A stretch of DNA of 64,000 bases. It comes from Amorphophallus konjac. Taxonomy: Eukaryota > Streptophyta > Magnoliopsida > Alismatales > Araceae. Of the stretch, positions 45,779-58,073 are shown piece after piece. The DNA lies in the NCBI GenBank assembly GCA_022559845.1, contig CM040117.1:13292856-13356855 (forward strand), read 5' to 3'. Numbering within the stretch: the stretch's first letter is position 1; each line of letters starts with the position of its first letter. The position numbers and the translations under genes are program-made. Under the pieces are notes generated by a model that was not told where the DNA came from, ran no database searches, and saw only the letters and a program-made list of their open reading frames with translations.

Positions 45779-47937
45779 TTTTTGAAAAGTGGTTATTTCA
45801 TGAATTTTGAATTGTGTGAGCTAACCAAGCCAATGTAGGCTATGGTATTTTGTGAATTTACATATTGTTAGATCTATTGATCATTAATTATAGTCCTTTG
45901 GGACAATTATTCCTCTCGGTTATGGAGCTTATTGTTTGGACTCTTAAAGAATCATTATCCTTGTGTTCTTTACCTTGACTACATGAACTTGACCTTGGAA
46001 CCCTTGGCCATTAAATATTGTGGATGTCTAGTCTCGTGGGATCTACGATCCAAAAAGAAATCAATGCCAAGGCAAACAAATGAAGGGCCCAGTCTGGTCT
46101 TGGGAGGAGCACCCGAAAAGTACTTGATCCCTGGGGAGGTGAATGATTAGGTGTGGCATTTGGCACCGATACAATCTAGCGTGTTGGGTCTATGACATTC
46201 CACATTCTCGTGAAACATATTATTATTCATGCTTAAAGTATGAAGTACTTGCTTGCTTGCTTACTTGACATGACTTGAAATTGACTACAAATGGCCATTC
46301 ACTAGAAAATCTTGTTAATCTTGCTTGATATCTCGGCATGCAACTATTTCTTCCATTTTAATTATCGTTACTCTTTCTATCTGAGTGATTATTTAGTTCT
46401 ACTTATTTTATCGCGTTAATCATGCATATTCATTAATTGGTTAATCACTTAAACCATGCCTGATGATAGAGTATAATTCCTACTGAGCTTCTTGCTCACC
46501 CCTACTTCCAATCCTTTTCAGGTAACGCGGTTAATGGTATGTTGCAAATGGGAATCGGATCAGTGTGATCGAGTAAACCTGGAACCTAGAGTTTGGAGTC
46601 TGTCATTTTTTTATCTTCTTGAGTCTAGCTAGTGTCATGAGTCTGGTTATTTCTTTTTGTTCTTTCTTCCTTTAATTTGAATCTAATATTGCAAGAGTGG
46701 GTCAAAATTATACCTTTTTAATATTAATAAGAGCTCGTATTTTCAATATGTGTGTACGGCCTCCTTGTGTTTAATCGTGGTTATTTATCTTCCGCTCTTG
46801 TTATCATGACTGTTAACTGCCACGTTCCGAGCATCACTTCCCGCTGCTATCGGTTCGGGGCGTGACAGGGGATATTATTGTTGCCCTTTGGGGATACCCA
46901 GGGCATAGTCAGCGTCGCCGAGAAAACCCAGGTAATCACACAGCGAGGATAGCCGAATGTGAAGATTCGGGGAAAGGGTCGATGAAACAACACATACAAA
47001 AGAACATCGCCAGAAGATATATATTCCATTCCATTGGAGAGAAGACAGAGCTGAGGCTACATATCGTTCACATTTGGTGCGGTTCGGCGTTGTCGCACGG
47101 AAACCGCCCTTCGATCACACAGGGGATGCATTCCCGTACAAAAGATTACAGAGAAGAGACAAAGGGAAATTGAGGGGGAGATGGGCTCATATCATCGCCC
47201 TCATCCCAATTACATCAGATTAGGGGAAAATAGCAAGGGGAGCGACCATCGGAAACCCACCTAAGACTTTGGCGAAACAGAGTATCAGATGGTGCACTTC
47301 TTCTCCGTCTCCGGGTTTCTTCAAACAGAGGGACGGAAAGGGCGGTGGCTCTCCGAGGCTCCCTCTCAGAAAGCCCCTACTTCTTCCCCAAGCTTCCCCC
47401 TCTCAGGCGATTGACTGCTCTCTCTGGCCGTCTCCCCTTTTCCTAATCGAAAGTCCCCTTTTTATAGCCTTCACCGGCTTGGCCTTACCTGGCGCGCATA
47501 TGGGCGCGCCAGTTTAGCAAGGATTGCTTTGGAGCGCGCCGGATTAGAAATTTTGGAGCACGCCGGATTAGAGGCTCCTTCATCCTATCTCCAACATCTT
47601 TCGGCCCATTTAACTTGTCTAGGCCCATCTGTGCTTATTTTCTTCTTTTGTAAGGGTTGGCCAATCGTCCGACTTGTACTCGTTGTCCAGGCTTCCGCTT
47701 GTTTCTTCGGGGATGGTCCCGAATATTCTTTCGAACTCTTAGGTCTTGCTTTAGCGGTTGGCCGTTGGAGCCGAGCATCTTGTCTTTTCTTCTTCTTTTT
47801 GGTCTCATCTTTTGTTCGGCTTCCGCCATTCTTTCTTTCTTTCTTTTCTTCTGTGTCGGCACAGGAGCACCCGATCAGAACTTAAGACCTGCAGAAGCAG
47901 AAGTCAGGAAATATTAGGAATATTTTCAGTGTCAACA

Positions 47938-48867
47938 TCGGCCTTAATAGATCTTCTGATAAATTGCAGGCTCTTATGGTGCTGAGAGGGCAGACATTAA
48001 TAGTTGCCCCTGTATCAACAAGCGCCGCATCTATGCTGACTTTGTTTAGAGTTATGGAAATGAATATCGGCATTTGTCGGTCTTCTGGGGGTGCTAGTTC
48101 TGTTTCAGAAAATGTGATTGCCGGCCCCTTTGAGATTGTAGCTAGAGATGTCGGCAGGCTATCCACTGCCATGTCTTCATTAATGATCACCTTCTGCAGA
48201 AAGTTTCTGAGTGCATCTTGATGAAGGGTAGATCTCTTTATCAGCTCTAGTACGGAGATTTTGGCGGGTACCCTGTCAAGATGGTGCAATAAATTATATT
48301 GTGTCCCCGACAGCGGATCTGCCTCCTCCTGATCAACAGCCGGCTGAGAAGTCTGGGGATTAGGTGCAGGTGCACCAGTGGAAGGGTAATTCCTGTGGAA
48401 CAAACGCCTGCTCTGCAGGACAAGGTTGTGGGCCGGCATGGCCTGGGATGGGCTCAAAATAAGCGGCTTAACTGGCCCAGTGGGGTGAATGAGTGGCGCG
48501 GGGGAAGGTGCAGTGTGGGTAGTGGAAATGATGGTCGGGAGGTTTGATGAAGGCGGAGTGATGATTGGTGCGGGCATTGGTGACGGGGTAGATGTAGTTG
48601 TAAGGATGATGATGGATGAATGGTTGGCTAGTGGTGTGGTGGTAGTGAGAGTAGACGGTGGTGGAGTGGGGGTAGACAGGTTTATGGGAAATGCAGATGG
48701 TAGGATGAGAGGTTTGGTGGATGCGGAGAATAGTAGGGTTGGTTGGTTAAGTGAGAGGATGGCAGAGGGAGCAAGGCTACGGTGGATGTGGTGAAGGGCC
48801 ATGAGCCGTTGCACTGATGCATCATCATCATAAGTCCACCCGGCATCAGGAGCTGGGGGTTGGACGA
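47938..48867 (-). pseudogene. pol: Protease, N-terminal half, with gag-protease linker of Tat element
   Basis: The minus strand reads a Pro/Ser/Thr-rich linker (about 48350-48820), then a structured segment with the active site ALVDTGATINVCPL near 47995-48040. The DTG triad is intact. The frame runs unbroken to the edge of the 28 kb insertion and resumes in phase at 19934. On the other side it continues in phase across the 6.2 kb insertion to the gag region at 55084. These two restored joints are the best proof of insertion order in the window. Confidence 0.92.
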
Positions 48868-48872
48868 GATTA

Positions 48873-50928
48873 TGATGCGGGACGGGACCACGGATACGAC
48901 AAGCTCGTGATTGTCCCTTAACGAGGGAAGCGTCGGACGTGCGCGGTTGAGAAACCGACAGTGAGCTAGGGTGGTCGGCTCTCTCTTTCGTGCCCGGATC
49001 GGGTCACGGGACGGTAACGCTCTCTCTCGCAGCAGCGGTAATGAATAGATAGCGCGAGCTAGATATCCCTACACATGCTCTCTAACAGCGGCATAAATAA
49101 ATATATATGAAGTAAGTAAAATGCCAAGTAAGGGAGCGAATGCGATACCTCCACGCGCTCGGCGTGGGGAAGACAGACCCGGCCGAAACTCGTACTCCCG
49201 GGATAAATATTACACAATGATGATAGTAATGAAATATCGCCCACTCCACGCAGGGAGGTAAGGGGCTACACAACTGGGCCCGGGAGGACCGAATTCGGGT
49301 TGACGGGCGGCTTCTCGCGTTGATTCGGTAACACCCGAACACGTGACGGTGGGGCCCACGTGCCGTTCGGAGGGGCCGTGTGGGACCCGGTGTCACCACT
49401 GTGGTGGGGACACTTGTGGAAGTGTTCCCTGGGCTGGCGGCACGCTGGTTCGCCGGCCGGAGGCCAGGCGGCTCTGTTCAGCACCGGTCGGGATAACCGG
49501 CCACGGATCTGCAGCTTCTGGTTTTCAGCGCGCGTCCCGGCGAGAACGGGCGCTGCGATCAGCCCCGATGTCGGATCGACACGAGACTGGCGCCGTTGGA
49601 AAGCTAACTTCAAATCCATCAACCTATGCCTAGAGATCTGGCCTGGATCTGTACGGATCAGGGCTTTAATGCATTTATAACTTCCTGTTGTACAGTATCT
49701 GAACACTCAGATCTACAGGGCTATTCTCTGAGAACTGCCTTTGACCGCTATGAAACCCTTGGATTCAGACTTCGACCTCTTCATAAAAGTTGTGGGAAAT
49801 GGAGCTAGAAAAACGGCAAAACTAGTTTGGACAAGTTTGAATGTGGCTACGAATTTATAGGAGTTTTTCACTAACAATGGGTCGGATCTGGAAGTGGGCT
49901 GAAAGCACTGTATCTGAGATAGAACACGAATTGTGAAAAATGGATAGAGGGCGGATCAAAAATTAATAAAAATAGTAGATGTAGGGGATGATGGAAAAAA
50001 CTCCCAGTAAAATTGGGAGGGTTTGAAAATATCAAAGAGCGTCGGAGGTGAGAAACACAGGGCTGCTGTCACTGTAGACAGAGATAAAACAGATCTGGGA
50101 GTGAAAGATGCACGAAAATGGAAAAATAATAAACGAGGGATTTTGGACCTGAATTTTTGTGTGGATGATGGGGTGGAATATAGAAACACACCATAGAAAT
50201 TTCAGACCACGAAGAGGCCGTGGCTGGTAGCAGAAATTTCGGGAAGACACCTTTGTCCAGCAGGACAGAATACCGAAGACGGTTTCGCGGCGGCTCGAAG
50301 GCGGCACGAACGGCGGTGGCGGCGGCACAGATGATCACCGGAGATAGAGGGGAGGGGATAGAAGATAGAAATCACTCTAGTACTGGAGGTTGGAGGAGAG
50401 AAACCAGAGGGAGAGAGGGGGGGCTCAAGAACACTCTTGATTTTCCAACAATTTTCTCTTCATTAATGCCAACAAATGGAAAATACAACCTTTTATATGC
50501 CTTACATCAAACCTAATCTACACCATTAGATCTAGGGGAGGGGATTGGATGGCTGGGATGAAGCGTGAATAACACACAAAAAAACCATAAAATATTAAGG
50601 GGAGGGGCGCCCCCTTGACCAAGAGGGGACAAGTTGGAAAGGGTAGGTAGCCTACCTTGGAAAATTTACCCCCTTTGTCTCCCATGTGGTCAATTGGCAT
50701 TCAACCCTTCTAGATGGCCACCTAGGATGGTTGACCAGCCCCACATGGTCTAGGTGGACCAATGGGAAAGGGGTGAGGGCCCCCCTGGCTTGGGCCTACT
50801 GGAATTTTACATATAAACCCACTAAGACTTACAATTGTGTACCCATATAACACAAGGGTATACATACAAATATGAAAGGACATAAATGCAAACAAAATAC
50901 GGACGGTCTTGCCTCGATGTCCCCATCA
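48873..50928 (-). repeat. 3' LTR of the 6.2 kb element
   Basis: It begins TGATGCGGGAC and ends GATGTCCCCATCA on the plus strand, so the ends form an inverted TGATG/CATCA. It closely matches 53021-55078. Confidence 0.96.
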
Positions 50929-50938
50929 ATTCTCCCCG
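50929..50938 (-). other. Polypurine tract of the 6.2 kb element
   Basis: Minus-strand CGGGGAGAAT abuts the LTR start TGATGGGGAC. It is short but correctly placed. Confidence 0.65.
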
Positions 50939-51371
50939 GGTGGGAGGAACTCGACCCCGTCGAGTAGGGGTATAGATGCTCGAATACTCCGGCGGATCCG
51001 TCACCGTGCCAAGTAACGCGGGTACGCTCCACTCCAAGTGACCAGCACCTGCTCATTCCATATATACTCGATATGCACAAGCTGCCATGGGCTAGAGGTG
51101 GACACTCCGGGTGAGGCACTCTCAAAGGGAAGGAAGCAGCTCGAAGACTCACTAGGAATCACCGCTGAGTCCCTGTAGGTGATTGATCTGGGTATAGATG
51201 TAGAACCGATCCCATACTCATCGAAGGAGTCCAATCACCTCTTACTCATAAGAGAATGACAACGAGCTGACACAAGACACATGCAGACAAACAAACTACA
51301 CACAAACCATGCAAACAAACCACACAAAGAAAAGCACATTGACTCAACTAAGACCCTAGACTCACCTAATG

Positions 51372-52778
51372 TTAGTCCGACCCGTACATAGATGACGGCG
51401 GACCAGGACACCCGAACATGTGCCATGCATGCATTTGATGTAACCGGAGGTTGACGTCATAGGGAACTCCTAGACACCCTACGATGCACCAATCATGGAC
51501 ATTGGGCTTGGATGTGGGAAGTTCGGGAGGTGCGGGTGGTTTGGATGGATCGGAGAAACCAAAGTTTTCATTACCCCCATATGAAAATTCGGACCTATGG
51601 CTATGTGGAGGTTGCTTGGCCCGAGTGGAAAAGGTGTGATAGTGAACTCCGCGGAGGAAGTGGAGGGAAGATGGGGGCTCGGGAGATTCACTAGTGAGGG
51701 GGTCAAAAGGGTCAAAGAAGGTATGACCCCGTGAGGTGGGTTCCAACATGACATGGTCCCAAGTTTGGAATTCATAATCACCGCCATACATTATGATCGG
51801 TGGGACGACGGACATGTGTAGAAAATAGGACTCCTCCCTTGGGCAAAAGGGAATGAAGTCGGACTCGGCCGGCATCGGGAGGAGTAGAAGAATCTCCGTG
51901 GTGACACACCCCACGGTGCACATGGAGGTAATGGACCCTAAGGCCGGATGGGTGAAGCTAAGACTAGCGGGTTGGTCAAAGCCTCAGGCCAGTAGGTGCG
52001 TCAACTTCCATTGTGAATCTAATCCCATGACAAGATCATCCAACGTGTCAACATGGTGACTAGATCGAAAAGTTGTGTGGTAGGAGTTGAAGGGTACCAA
52101 TGGTAGTGTGGGGTCCATAGATGGGAAGGGAGGTGGGGCCAAGCCATCTTTGAGCCAACAAAAAAGTGGCTCGGCGATGTATAGCGTTCCCGTAAGAAAC
52201 ACGGGTGGCTCGGGGTGAGACGGCTCCAAGCATATAGGTTCCAAATGTGGAGTGGACCGCCGGGGTTGGGTGGCTGGACATGTGAGGGTGATCTTGCCGG
52301 GTAGGTAAGGTGGGTATAAGGTGCAAGTCCTCTTGCCCCAGTCAAGATTGGCTCTTCGTTCTCCTAACCACGTTTGTCCTAACATGATGCATGAACCAGC
52401 AAGTGTGCCGATCCTACACCATGCGCCATCGGTGTAGAGAACAGAGCCGATCCTCTTATAGAACTCAACACAAGCAAAATCACCATCGCGGACAATCTCG
52501 CCTATCTTGGAGAGAGACTCCACGATGTCAAGAGAAACTTAATTATCTGACTCCCTATCGGTGAAATGGAGTTCCGTTGTGGACCCGTTGGGTAGAGCGA
52601 CTTTCATAGTGAGAGGGGTAAAACCAAGGGCTCGGTCCATGAGGACATTGACTTTGGCCACAAAGGTTGACCACTCGGATGTGTGGTCTTGGAGAACGGC
52701 CATGGGTAGCGGACATGGACATGCATACGCACGGTGACAAGACACTAGACCGACTATGCAAGTTTGGAATGCATGCAC
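51372..52778 (-). pseudogene. Unknown 469-codon frame of the 6.2 kb element
   Basis: Three open stretches (52539-52778, 51984-52523, 51372-51923) share one frame, interrupted only by the TAA beside 52539 and the TGA beside 51984. Before decay this was a protein of about 470 residues. Most of it is unlike anything I know: Pro-rich, with many His and aromatic residues. One stretch, CIMLGQTWLGERRANLDWGK (about 52330-52390), resembles the C-terminal LGxxWL motif of retropepsins. No DTG/DSG triad is visible ahead of it. It may be a derived gag-protease protein or an unrelated accessory protein. Confidence 0.6.
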
Positions 52779-53005
52779 ACTAAGGACCCTAGACGTAAAC
52801 CAAGACTCGGTACGTGGCGGAGATAACCGATCCGAAGATCACTCGCGCAAGTGTGTGGCCTTCCCGATAGACGTAGCCTAACGTTCGGACAACACCTTTT
52901 ATATACCGATTAATGGTATGCAAATGCAACTCCTAAGACCGACTTAGACACTTAGACTTAAATGACACTCTTTTTTTTTCTTTTTGACACCCTAGACTCA
53001 AACTT

Positions 53006-53017
53006 GCTCTGATACCA
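53006..53017 (-). other. Primer-binding site of the 6.2 kb element, initiator tRNA-Met
   Basis: The minus strand reads TGGTATCAGAGC, starting 3 bases inside the right LTR. Confidence 0.95.
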
Positions 53018-53020
53018 AAT

Positions 53021-55078
53021 TGATGCGGGATGGGACCTCGGACACGACAAGCTCGCGATTGTCCCTTAACGAGGGAAGCGTCGGACGTGCGCAGTTGAGA
53101 AATCGGCAGTGAGCTAGGGTGGTCGGCTCTCTCTTTCGTGCCCGGATCGGGTCACGGGACGGTAACGCTCTCTCTCTCGCAGCAGCAATAATGAATAGAT
53201 AAAGCGAGCTAGATATCCCTACACATGCTCTCTAGCAGCGGCATAAACAAATATATATGAAGTAAGCAAAATGTCAAGTAAGGGAGCGAATGCGATACCT
53301 CAACGCGCTCGGCGTGGGGAAGACGGACCCGGTCGAAACTCGTACTCCCGGGATAAATATTACACAATGATGACAGCAATGAAATATCGCCCACTCCACG
53401 CAGGGAGGTAAGGGGCTACACAACTGGGCCCGGGAGGACCGAATTCAGGTTGACGGGCGGCTTCTCGGGTTGATTCGGCAACACCCGAACACGTGACAGT
53501 GGGGCCCACGTGCCGTCCGGAGGGGCCGTGTGGGACCCGATGTCACCACTGTGGTGGAGACACTTGTGGAAGTGTTCCCTGGGCTGGCGGCACGCTGGTT
53601 CGCCGGCCGGAGGCCAGGCGGCTCCGTTCGGCACCGGTCGGGATAACCGGCCACAGATCTGCAGCTTTTGGTTTTCAGCACGCGTCCCAGCGAGAACGGG
53701 CGCTGCGATCAACCCCGATGTCGGATCGACACGAGACTGGCGCCGTTGGAAAGCTAACTTCAAATCCTTCAACCGAGGCCTAGAGATCTGGCCTGGATCT
53801 ACACGTATCTAGGTTTTAATGAATTTAAAACTTCCTATTATACAGTATCCGAACACTCAGATCGCAGGGCTATTCTCTGAGAACTACCTTTGACCGCTAT
53901 GAAACCCTTGGATTCAGACTTCGACCTCTTCATGAAAGTTGTGGGAAATTGAGCGAGGAAAATGGAAAAACTAGTTTGGACAAGTTTGAATGTGGCTACG
54001 AATTGATAGAAGTTTTTCACTAACAGTGGGTCGGATCTGGAAGTGGGCTGAAAGCACTGTAGCTGAGATAGAACACAAATTGTGAAAAATGGATAGAGGG
54101 CGGATCAAAAATTAAGAAAAATGGTAGATGTAGGGGATGATGGAAAGAACGCCCAGTAAAATTGGGAGGGTTTGAAAAAATCAAAAGAGGGTCAGAGGTG
54201 AGAAACAAAGGGCTGCTGTCACTGTAGACAGAGACAAAACAGATCTGGGAGTGAAAGATGCACGAAAATGGAAAATTAATAAACGAGGGATTTTGGACCT
54301 GAATTTTTGTGTGGATGATGGGGTGGAATATAGAAACACACCATAAAAATTGCAGACCACGAAGAGGCCGTGGCTGGTAGCAGGAATTTTGGGAAGACAC
54401 CTCTGTCCAGCAGGACAGAATACCGAAGACGGTTTCGCGGCGGCTCGAAGGCAGCACGAACGGCGGCGGCGGCGGCACAGATGATCACCGGAGATAGAGG
54501 GGAGGGGATAGAAGATAGAAATCACTCTAGAACTGGAGGTTGGAGGAGAGAAACTAGAGGGAGAGAGGGGGGGCTCAAGAACACTCTTGATTTTCCAACA
54601 ATTTTCTCTTCATTAATGCCAACAAATGGAGAATACAACCTTTTATATGCCTTACATCAAACCTAATCTACACCATTAGATCTAGGGGAGGGGATTGGAT
54701 GTCTGGGATGAAGTGTGAATAACACACAAAAAAACCATAAAATATTAAGAGGAGGGGCGCCCCCTTGACCAAGAGGGGACAAGTTGGAAAGGGTAGGTAG
54801 CCTACCTTGGAAAATTTACCCCCTTTGTCTCCCATGTGGTCAATTGGCATTCAACCCTTCTAGATGGCCACCTAGGATGGTTGACCAGCCCCACATGGTC
54901 TAGGTGGACCAATAGGAAAGGGGTGAGGGTCCCCTTGGCTTGGGCCTATTGGAATTTTACATATAAACCCACTAAGACTTACAATTGCGTACCCATATAA
55001 CACAAGGGTATACATACAAATATGAAAGGACATAAATACAAACAAAATGCGGACGGTCTTGCCTCGATGTCCCCTTCA
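53021..55078 (-). repeat. 5' LTR of the 6.2 kb element
   Basis: 2058 bases; plus-strand ends TGATGCGGGATG and GATGTCCCCTTCA, the last triplet region differing by one base from the partner. GATTA follows at once. Confidence 0.96.
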
Positions 55079-55083
55079 GATTA

Positions 55084-57270
55084 ACTTGGGTCGGTGCCGA
55101 CGGTTGTGCCTGTGGAGCGGGAGGATGGTTCGAGATGGGGTTCTGATGGATCCCCAAGTCTTGAGCGGACTATTGTTGTTGCTGTGGTGGCTGCTGCTGT
55201 GGCGATGGTGCTTGTTACTGCTGCACTTGCTGCCTCTGCGGCTGCCTTCTCTTCTCTTTACTTTCAACGATGGCCTTGTGCATCTCGGCCCAATCTATAC
55301 GCTGCCCTTCATGCAGGTCGTACACCAAATCCCTAAACTGGAAACATCCTTCAATTGTATGGCCAGGTTGCCGGTGGAACATGCAATATTTCATCTGATC
55401 AACGGCCGGGTTCCAATTGGGCCGTTCCGGAGGAAGTTGAATGGTATTAATGGACATGAGAGCTGAGAATATGTCTGTGAGGGACTCGGGCAAAGGAGGA
55501 TATTGGGCTCTCTTCAGACCCGGGCGCTTATTGTTGTTGGTGTAGCCGTTGGGTGGAGGGACATTATGGTATTGTGGAGGTTGCGGGGGTTGTTGTGGAG
55601 CGGGGAAGGTATTTTACGGAGTGGCGAAGGTAGGGTGAGGATTTTGTGGAGCGCAGAAAGCGGGTTGGGTGTTTTGTGGCGTGAAGAACTGGGGATTGCG
55701 GGGATTTTGTGGAAAGCGGAATGGCGCGGATTGGAAAGGGAACACAACGGCTTGCACCTGCTCATTTGTTTGGACTCCCTCAGTGATAGGCCCTTGAGGT
55801 TTTTTATGATATTTGGGCTTTTTGGGCTTCGAAAAGAGAGTGGATTGGGGAGTCTTTGAATTGAGTTTGAATAAAGCATGCCCGGCTATACAGTTGATGC
55901 ATGTTTGATATGTCATTCATAGCTAGAATGTTGCGGAAAGTTGGGGTAGCATTTGATATGAGCAACTTAACTTTCTCTTCCTCCGGAAGGTGACTCGACA
56001 CTCGGGCGGCCATCTGTCTCCACCTGTCAGTATAGGTGGAAAATTCTTCATCCGGCTTCATTTTCTCGGCCACTAAATCTGTAAAAGAATATTCCGGGCC
56101 AACCCGGTCTTGAAACCTTTGAACAAACTTCTCTTTCACGACTTTGAAACTTTCGGCATCCTCGAGTGGTAAGTCATAGAACCACTCCAAAGCAACTCCA
56201 TCTAGCGATCGACGGAATAAATACGCCATAAGGTGATCATCATATTGGAACTGCATTGATTCACACGTAAAGTCCCTCACATGAATGAGGGGATTGCTAT
56301 TCCCGTCATATTTGCGGTATGTAGGGAGCTCGGACTGTGAAGGGAACTGGATGTTATGAAAGCTAGGAACTGGAACATCCGCTAAAGATTGTGGGCCAAC
56401 CCACTTTTGGAGAAAGTCGAGTTGTTGTTGTATGGTGGTCCATTTATCAATAAGCTCTTGTTCCCTGGACAAAGTAGAGGTAGTGAAAGGTGTAGCCTCA
56501 AGACGGGGAGCTGAAGGGTAGATAGATGAAAGAGGAGGCCCATAAGAGAGATATTGGGCCGAAGAATGACCCATATTGGCATGGACTTGGGCCGCCCCTT
56601 ACTGAGGGCGCATGAAATCAGATGGGCCGACAAGAACTTGTGGTACTGATGGAATAGCCTGATAAGAATCCGCCTGGATAGAAGGAGGAAGGACGGTCTT
56701 CCCTTTATCAAGAGCTTGCTGGGCCGAACCAGAAGACTGACCCATTTCCAGGATAGAAAATTGAATGGTCCTAGGCCGAATCGGAGTGAGATCAATCGGA
56801 ATGGGCTGAACAGTGGGCCCATCAAGTCTTGGCTGAGCAATGGAAGCATTGGACAGACCTTGTACAGTCGTGGGAAATGGGGCATTGGACCCCTACAAGG
56901 CCTGAAAGATAGCCTGAAGCTGGGCCGGATCCAACTGGGCCATCATTTGGAGGACATGATTAGCAGCATTGGTGGAAGAGAGGGGGTTGGTGGGATGTGC
57001 GCCCTCCATGGAGAGGCAAGATGGAGGAGGGGCGGACCCTTCTCCGGATTGGAAAGAGATGACCCGAGAGGGGTCTTCTAGAAGCCCCTGAGGAAGAGAC
57101 TCCTCTTGGGAACAGGGAAGATCAAAAGAGGGCATGTTTGACTCAAACAAGGGATTGAAATAGAAGATAGAAAAGGAATTGCCCCTAGGTGATGATTCTA
57201 GAGATCGGAAGCAACTCCACATGCAACGGAAGACCTTGAAAAAAATGCAAACAACACGAACAACACACAA
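55084..57270 (-). pseudogene. gag: gag pseudogene of Tat element
   Basis: Read right to left, 56893-57270 and 55804-56574 share one frame with stops between them. The capsid domain contains LPTYRKYDGNSNPLIHVRDF, then GVALEWFYDLPLEDAESF and EEFSTYTDRWRQMAARV. A frameshift near 55800-55900 leads to 55215-55493 with the zinc-finger-like CMFHRQPGHTIEGC. A Gln-rich linker with two stops follows up to the 6.2 kb insertion. The protein would form the particle of the Tat element. The likely start is near 57140 (MPSFDLPCSQEESLPQG). Confidence 0.88.
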
Positions 57271-58043
57271 TGAGTGACTAAAACCAAGACTCCAAACTTA
57301 AAGAAAGGGATGAGAGGCACTCAAAATCAACCAAGTTGTAATGATACACCAATTTTATTGTTTCCTCCTTTAGAACCTTAATGATTTGAATTTAGATATT
57401 CTCTCCAACAAGGTTGCTAATAGGAAGGGTATTTGGGACTTGGCTAACTCTAGGTGTAAACTCTCCCTCACTTATGCAACCTAGACACGGTGTGGTAAAG
57501 GTACAATCGGCCCGGCGTCCGTGTGGGAATCTACGGCTCGCAGGGACTTATGGAGATCCTTGATGTGATCTCCTAGTCGGTCCCAAGGAATATGGAGATG
57601 AGAGGTTCACACACCAAGGTAGGAAAATGCAACTAAAGTATGAATATGAATGATCCTATGTGCACCGGAGTGCATGCAAATTCTAGCCTAAAAACTGACA
57701 ACCAAATATGCAAACAATGATGCAAATATGTATAATAGCCAAGGAGGAGATCAGATAGCACCCAAGCATGAAAAATCACAGCAAAAACTATATAAATAAT
57801 AATAACCTCGGGATGCGTACCTATAACTGGAGAAACTATCTAATCTGAGACCGCCAGAGAGATAAGATGGCCTATTTCTGGGCCGCTTTTAAGCCGTAAA
57901 CGGCCAAACAGTAGACCGCCAAGGTGACCAGAGAGCAGGAAATAGCAGGAAATTAAACGGGAAATTCGAAGAAAACACAAGGGCAACTGGGTCAAATCAA
58001 CAGCAGCAGGTCAAACAAAGGCTTAACACGATTGGCACTAGAT
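57271..58043 (-). other. Leader of the Tat element
   Basis: Noncoding sequence between primer site and gag. It contains ACGGCC/GACCGCC inverted-repeat units at about 57842-57930, the same family as in the LTR regions. Nothing else is visible. Confidence 0.6.
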
Positions 58044-58061
58044 GTCCCACCGTGATCGCCA
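58044..58061 (-). other. Probable primer-binding site of Tat element
   Basis: Minus-strand TGGCGATCACGGTGGGAC lies 12 bases inside the candidate LTR end. It shares its last nine bases with the primer site of the 28 kb element. Confidence 0.65.
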
Positions 58062-58073
58062 AAAAAAATGGGT

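Larger units (their letters stand above)
39923..46867 (+). mobile_element. 6.9 kb non-autonomous element related to chromovirus
   Basis: Two LTRs (3112 and 3160 bases) flank only 673 internal bases. The target duplication is GGGGA (39918-39922 and 46868-46872), and the other LTR of the host element shows the empty site. The LTR start TGTAATACCCC, end GTGACA, initiator tRNA-Met primer site and tract AAAGTGGGGGAGGG closely resemble the chromovirus at 1253-11968. It therefore probably used that lineage's enzymes. Only a gag remnant is encoded. Confidence 0.95.
43708..46867 (+). repeat. 3' LTR of the 6.9 kb element
   Basis: 3160 bases, TGTAATACCCC to GTGACA, followed by the second GGGGA. Few differences from the left LTR are visible outside the GGGTCGACCC array, which points to a fairly recent insertion. 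Confidence 0.96.
19935..47937 (-). mobile_element. 28.0 kb non-autonomous LTR element inserted in Tat protease
   Basis: It is bounded by LTRs beginning TGTTGACACTG on the minus strand and by the direct target duplication TCGGC (19930-19934 and 47938-47942). Without the nested 6.9 kb insertion it is about 21.05 kb: LTRs of about 4.5 kb and a 12.1 kb internal region. Primer-binding site (36521-36538), gag-like frames and polypurine tract (24444-24457) all give minus orientation, so the 5' LTR is the right one. No protease, RT or integrase is visible, so it must have moved with enzymes from another element, probably a Tat relative given similar primer sites. The region between gag and polypurine tract is almost all tandem arrays. 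Confidence 0.93.
36542..47937 (-). repeat. 5' LTR of the 28 kb element (right copy), split by insertion
   Basis: This is the partner of 19935-24443: 36542-39922 and 46868-47937 align with it, and 39923-46867 is inserted. Without the insertion and one target duplication it is about 4446 bases. The ends are TGTGGGAGATGG and AGTGTCAACA on the plus strand. Confidence 0.95.
48873..55078 (-). mobile_element. 6.2 kb LTR element with one long unknown frame
   Basis: Two LTRs of 2056 and 2058 bases flank 2092 internal bases. The target duplication is GATTA (48868-48872 and 55079-55083). The minus-strand primer site TGGTATCAGAGC at 53006-53017 and purine tract CGGGGAGAAT at 50929-50938 give minus orientation. 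No RT or integrase is present, so it is non-autonomous. A further LTR of the same family starts at 63345. Confidence 0.94.

Noticed and set aside
49956..50516. Pro/Ser/Phe-rich frames around 50.0-50.5 kb and 54.0-54.7 kb
   Set aside because: They are in the 2.06 kb LTRs, differ by frame between the copies and look like no protein family.
53006..53017. Possible tRNA remnant (GCTCTGATACCA)
   Set aside because: It is only the 12 bases complementary to a primer-binding site; no tRNA arms are present around it.
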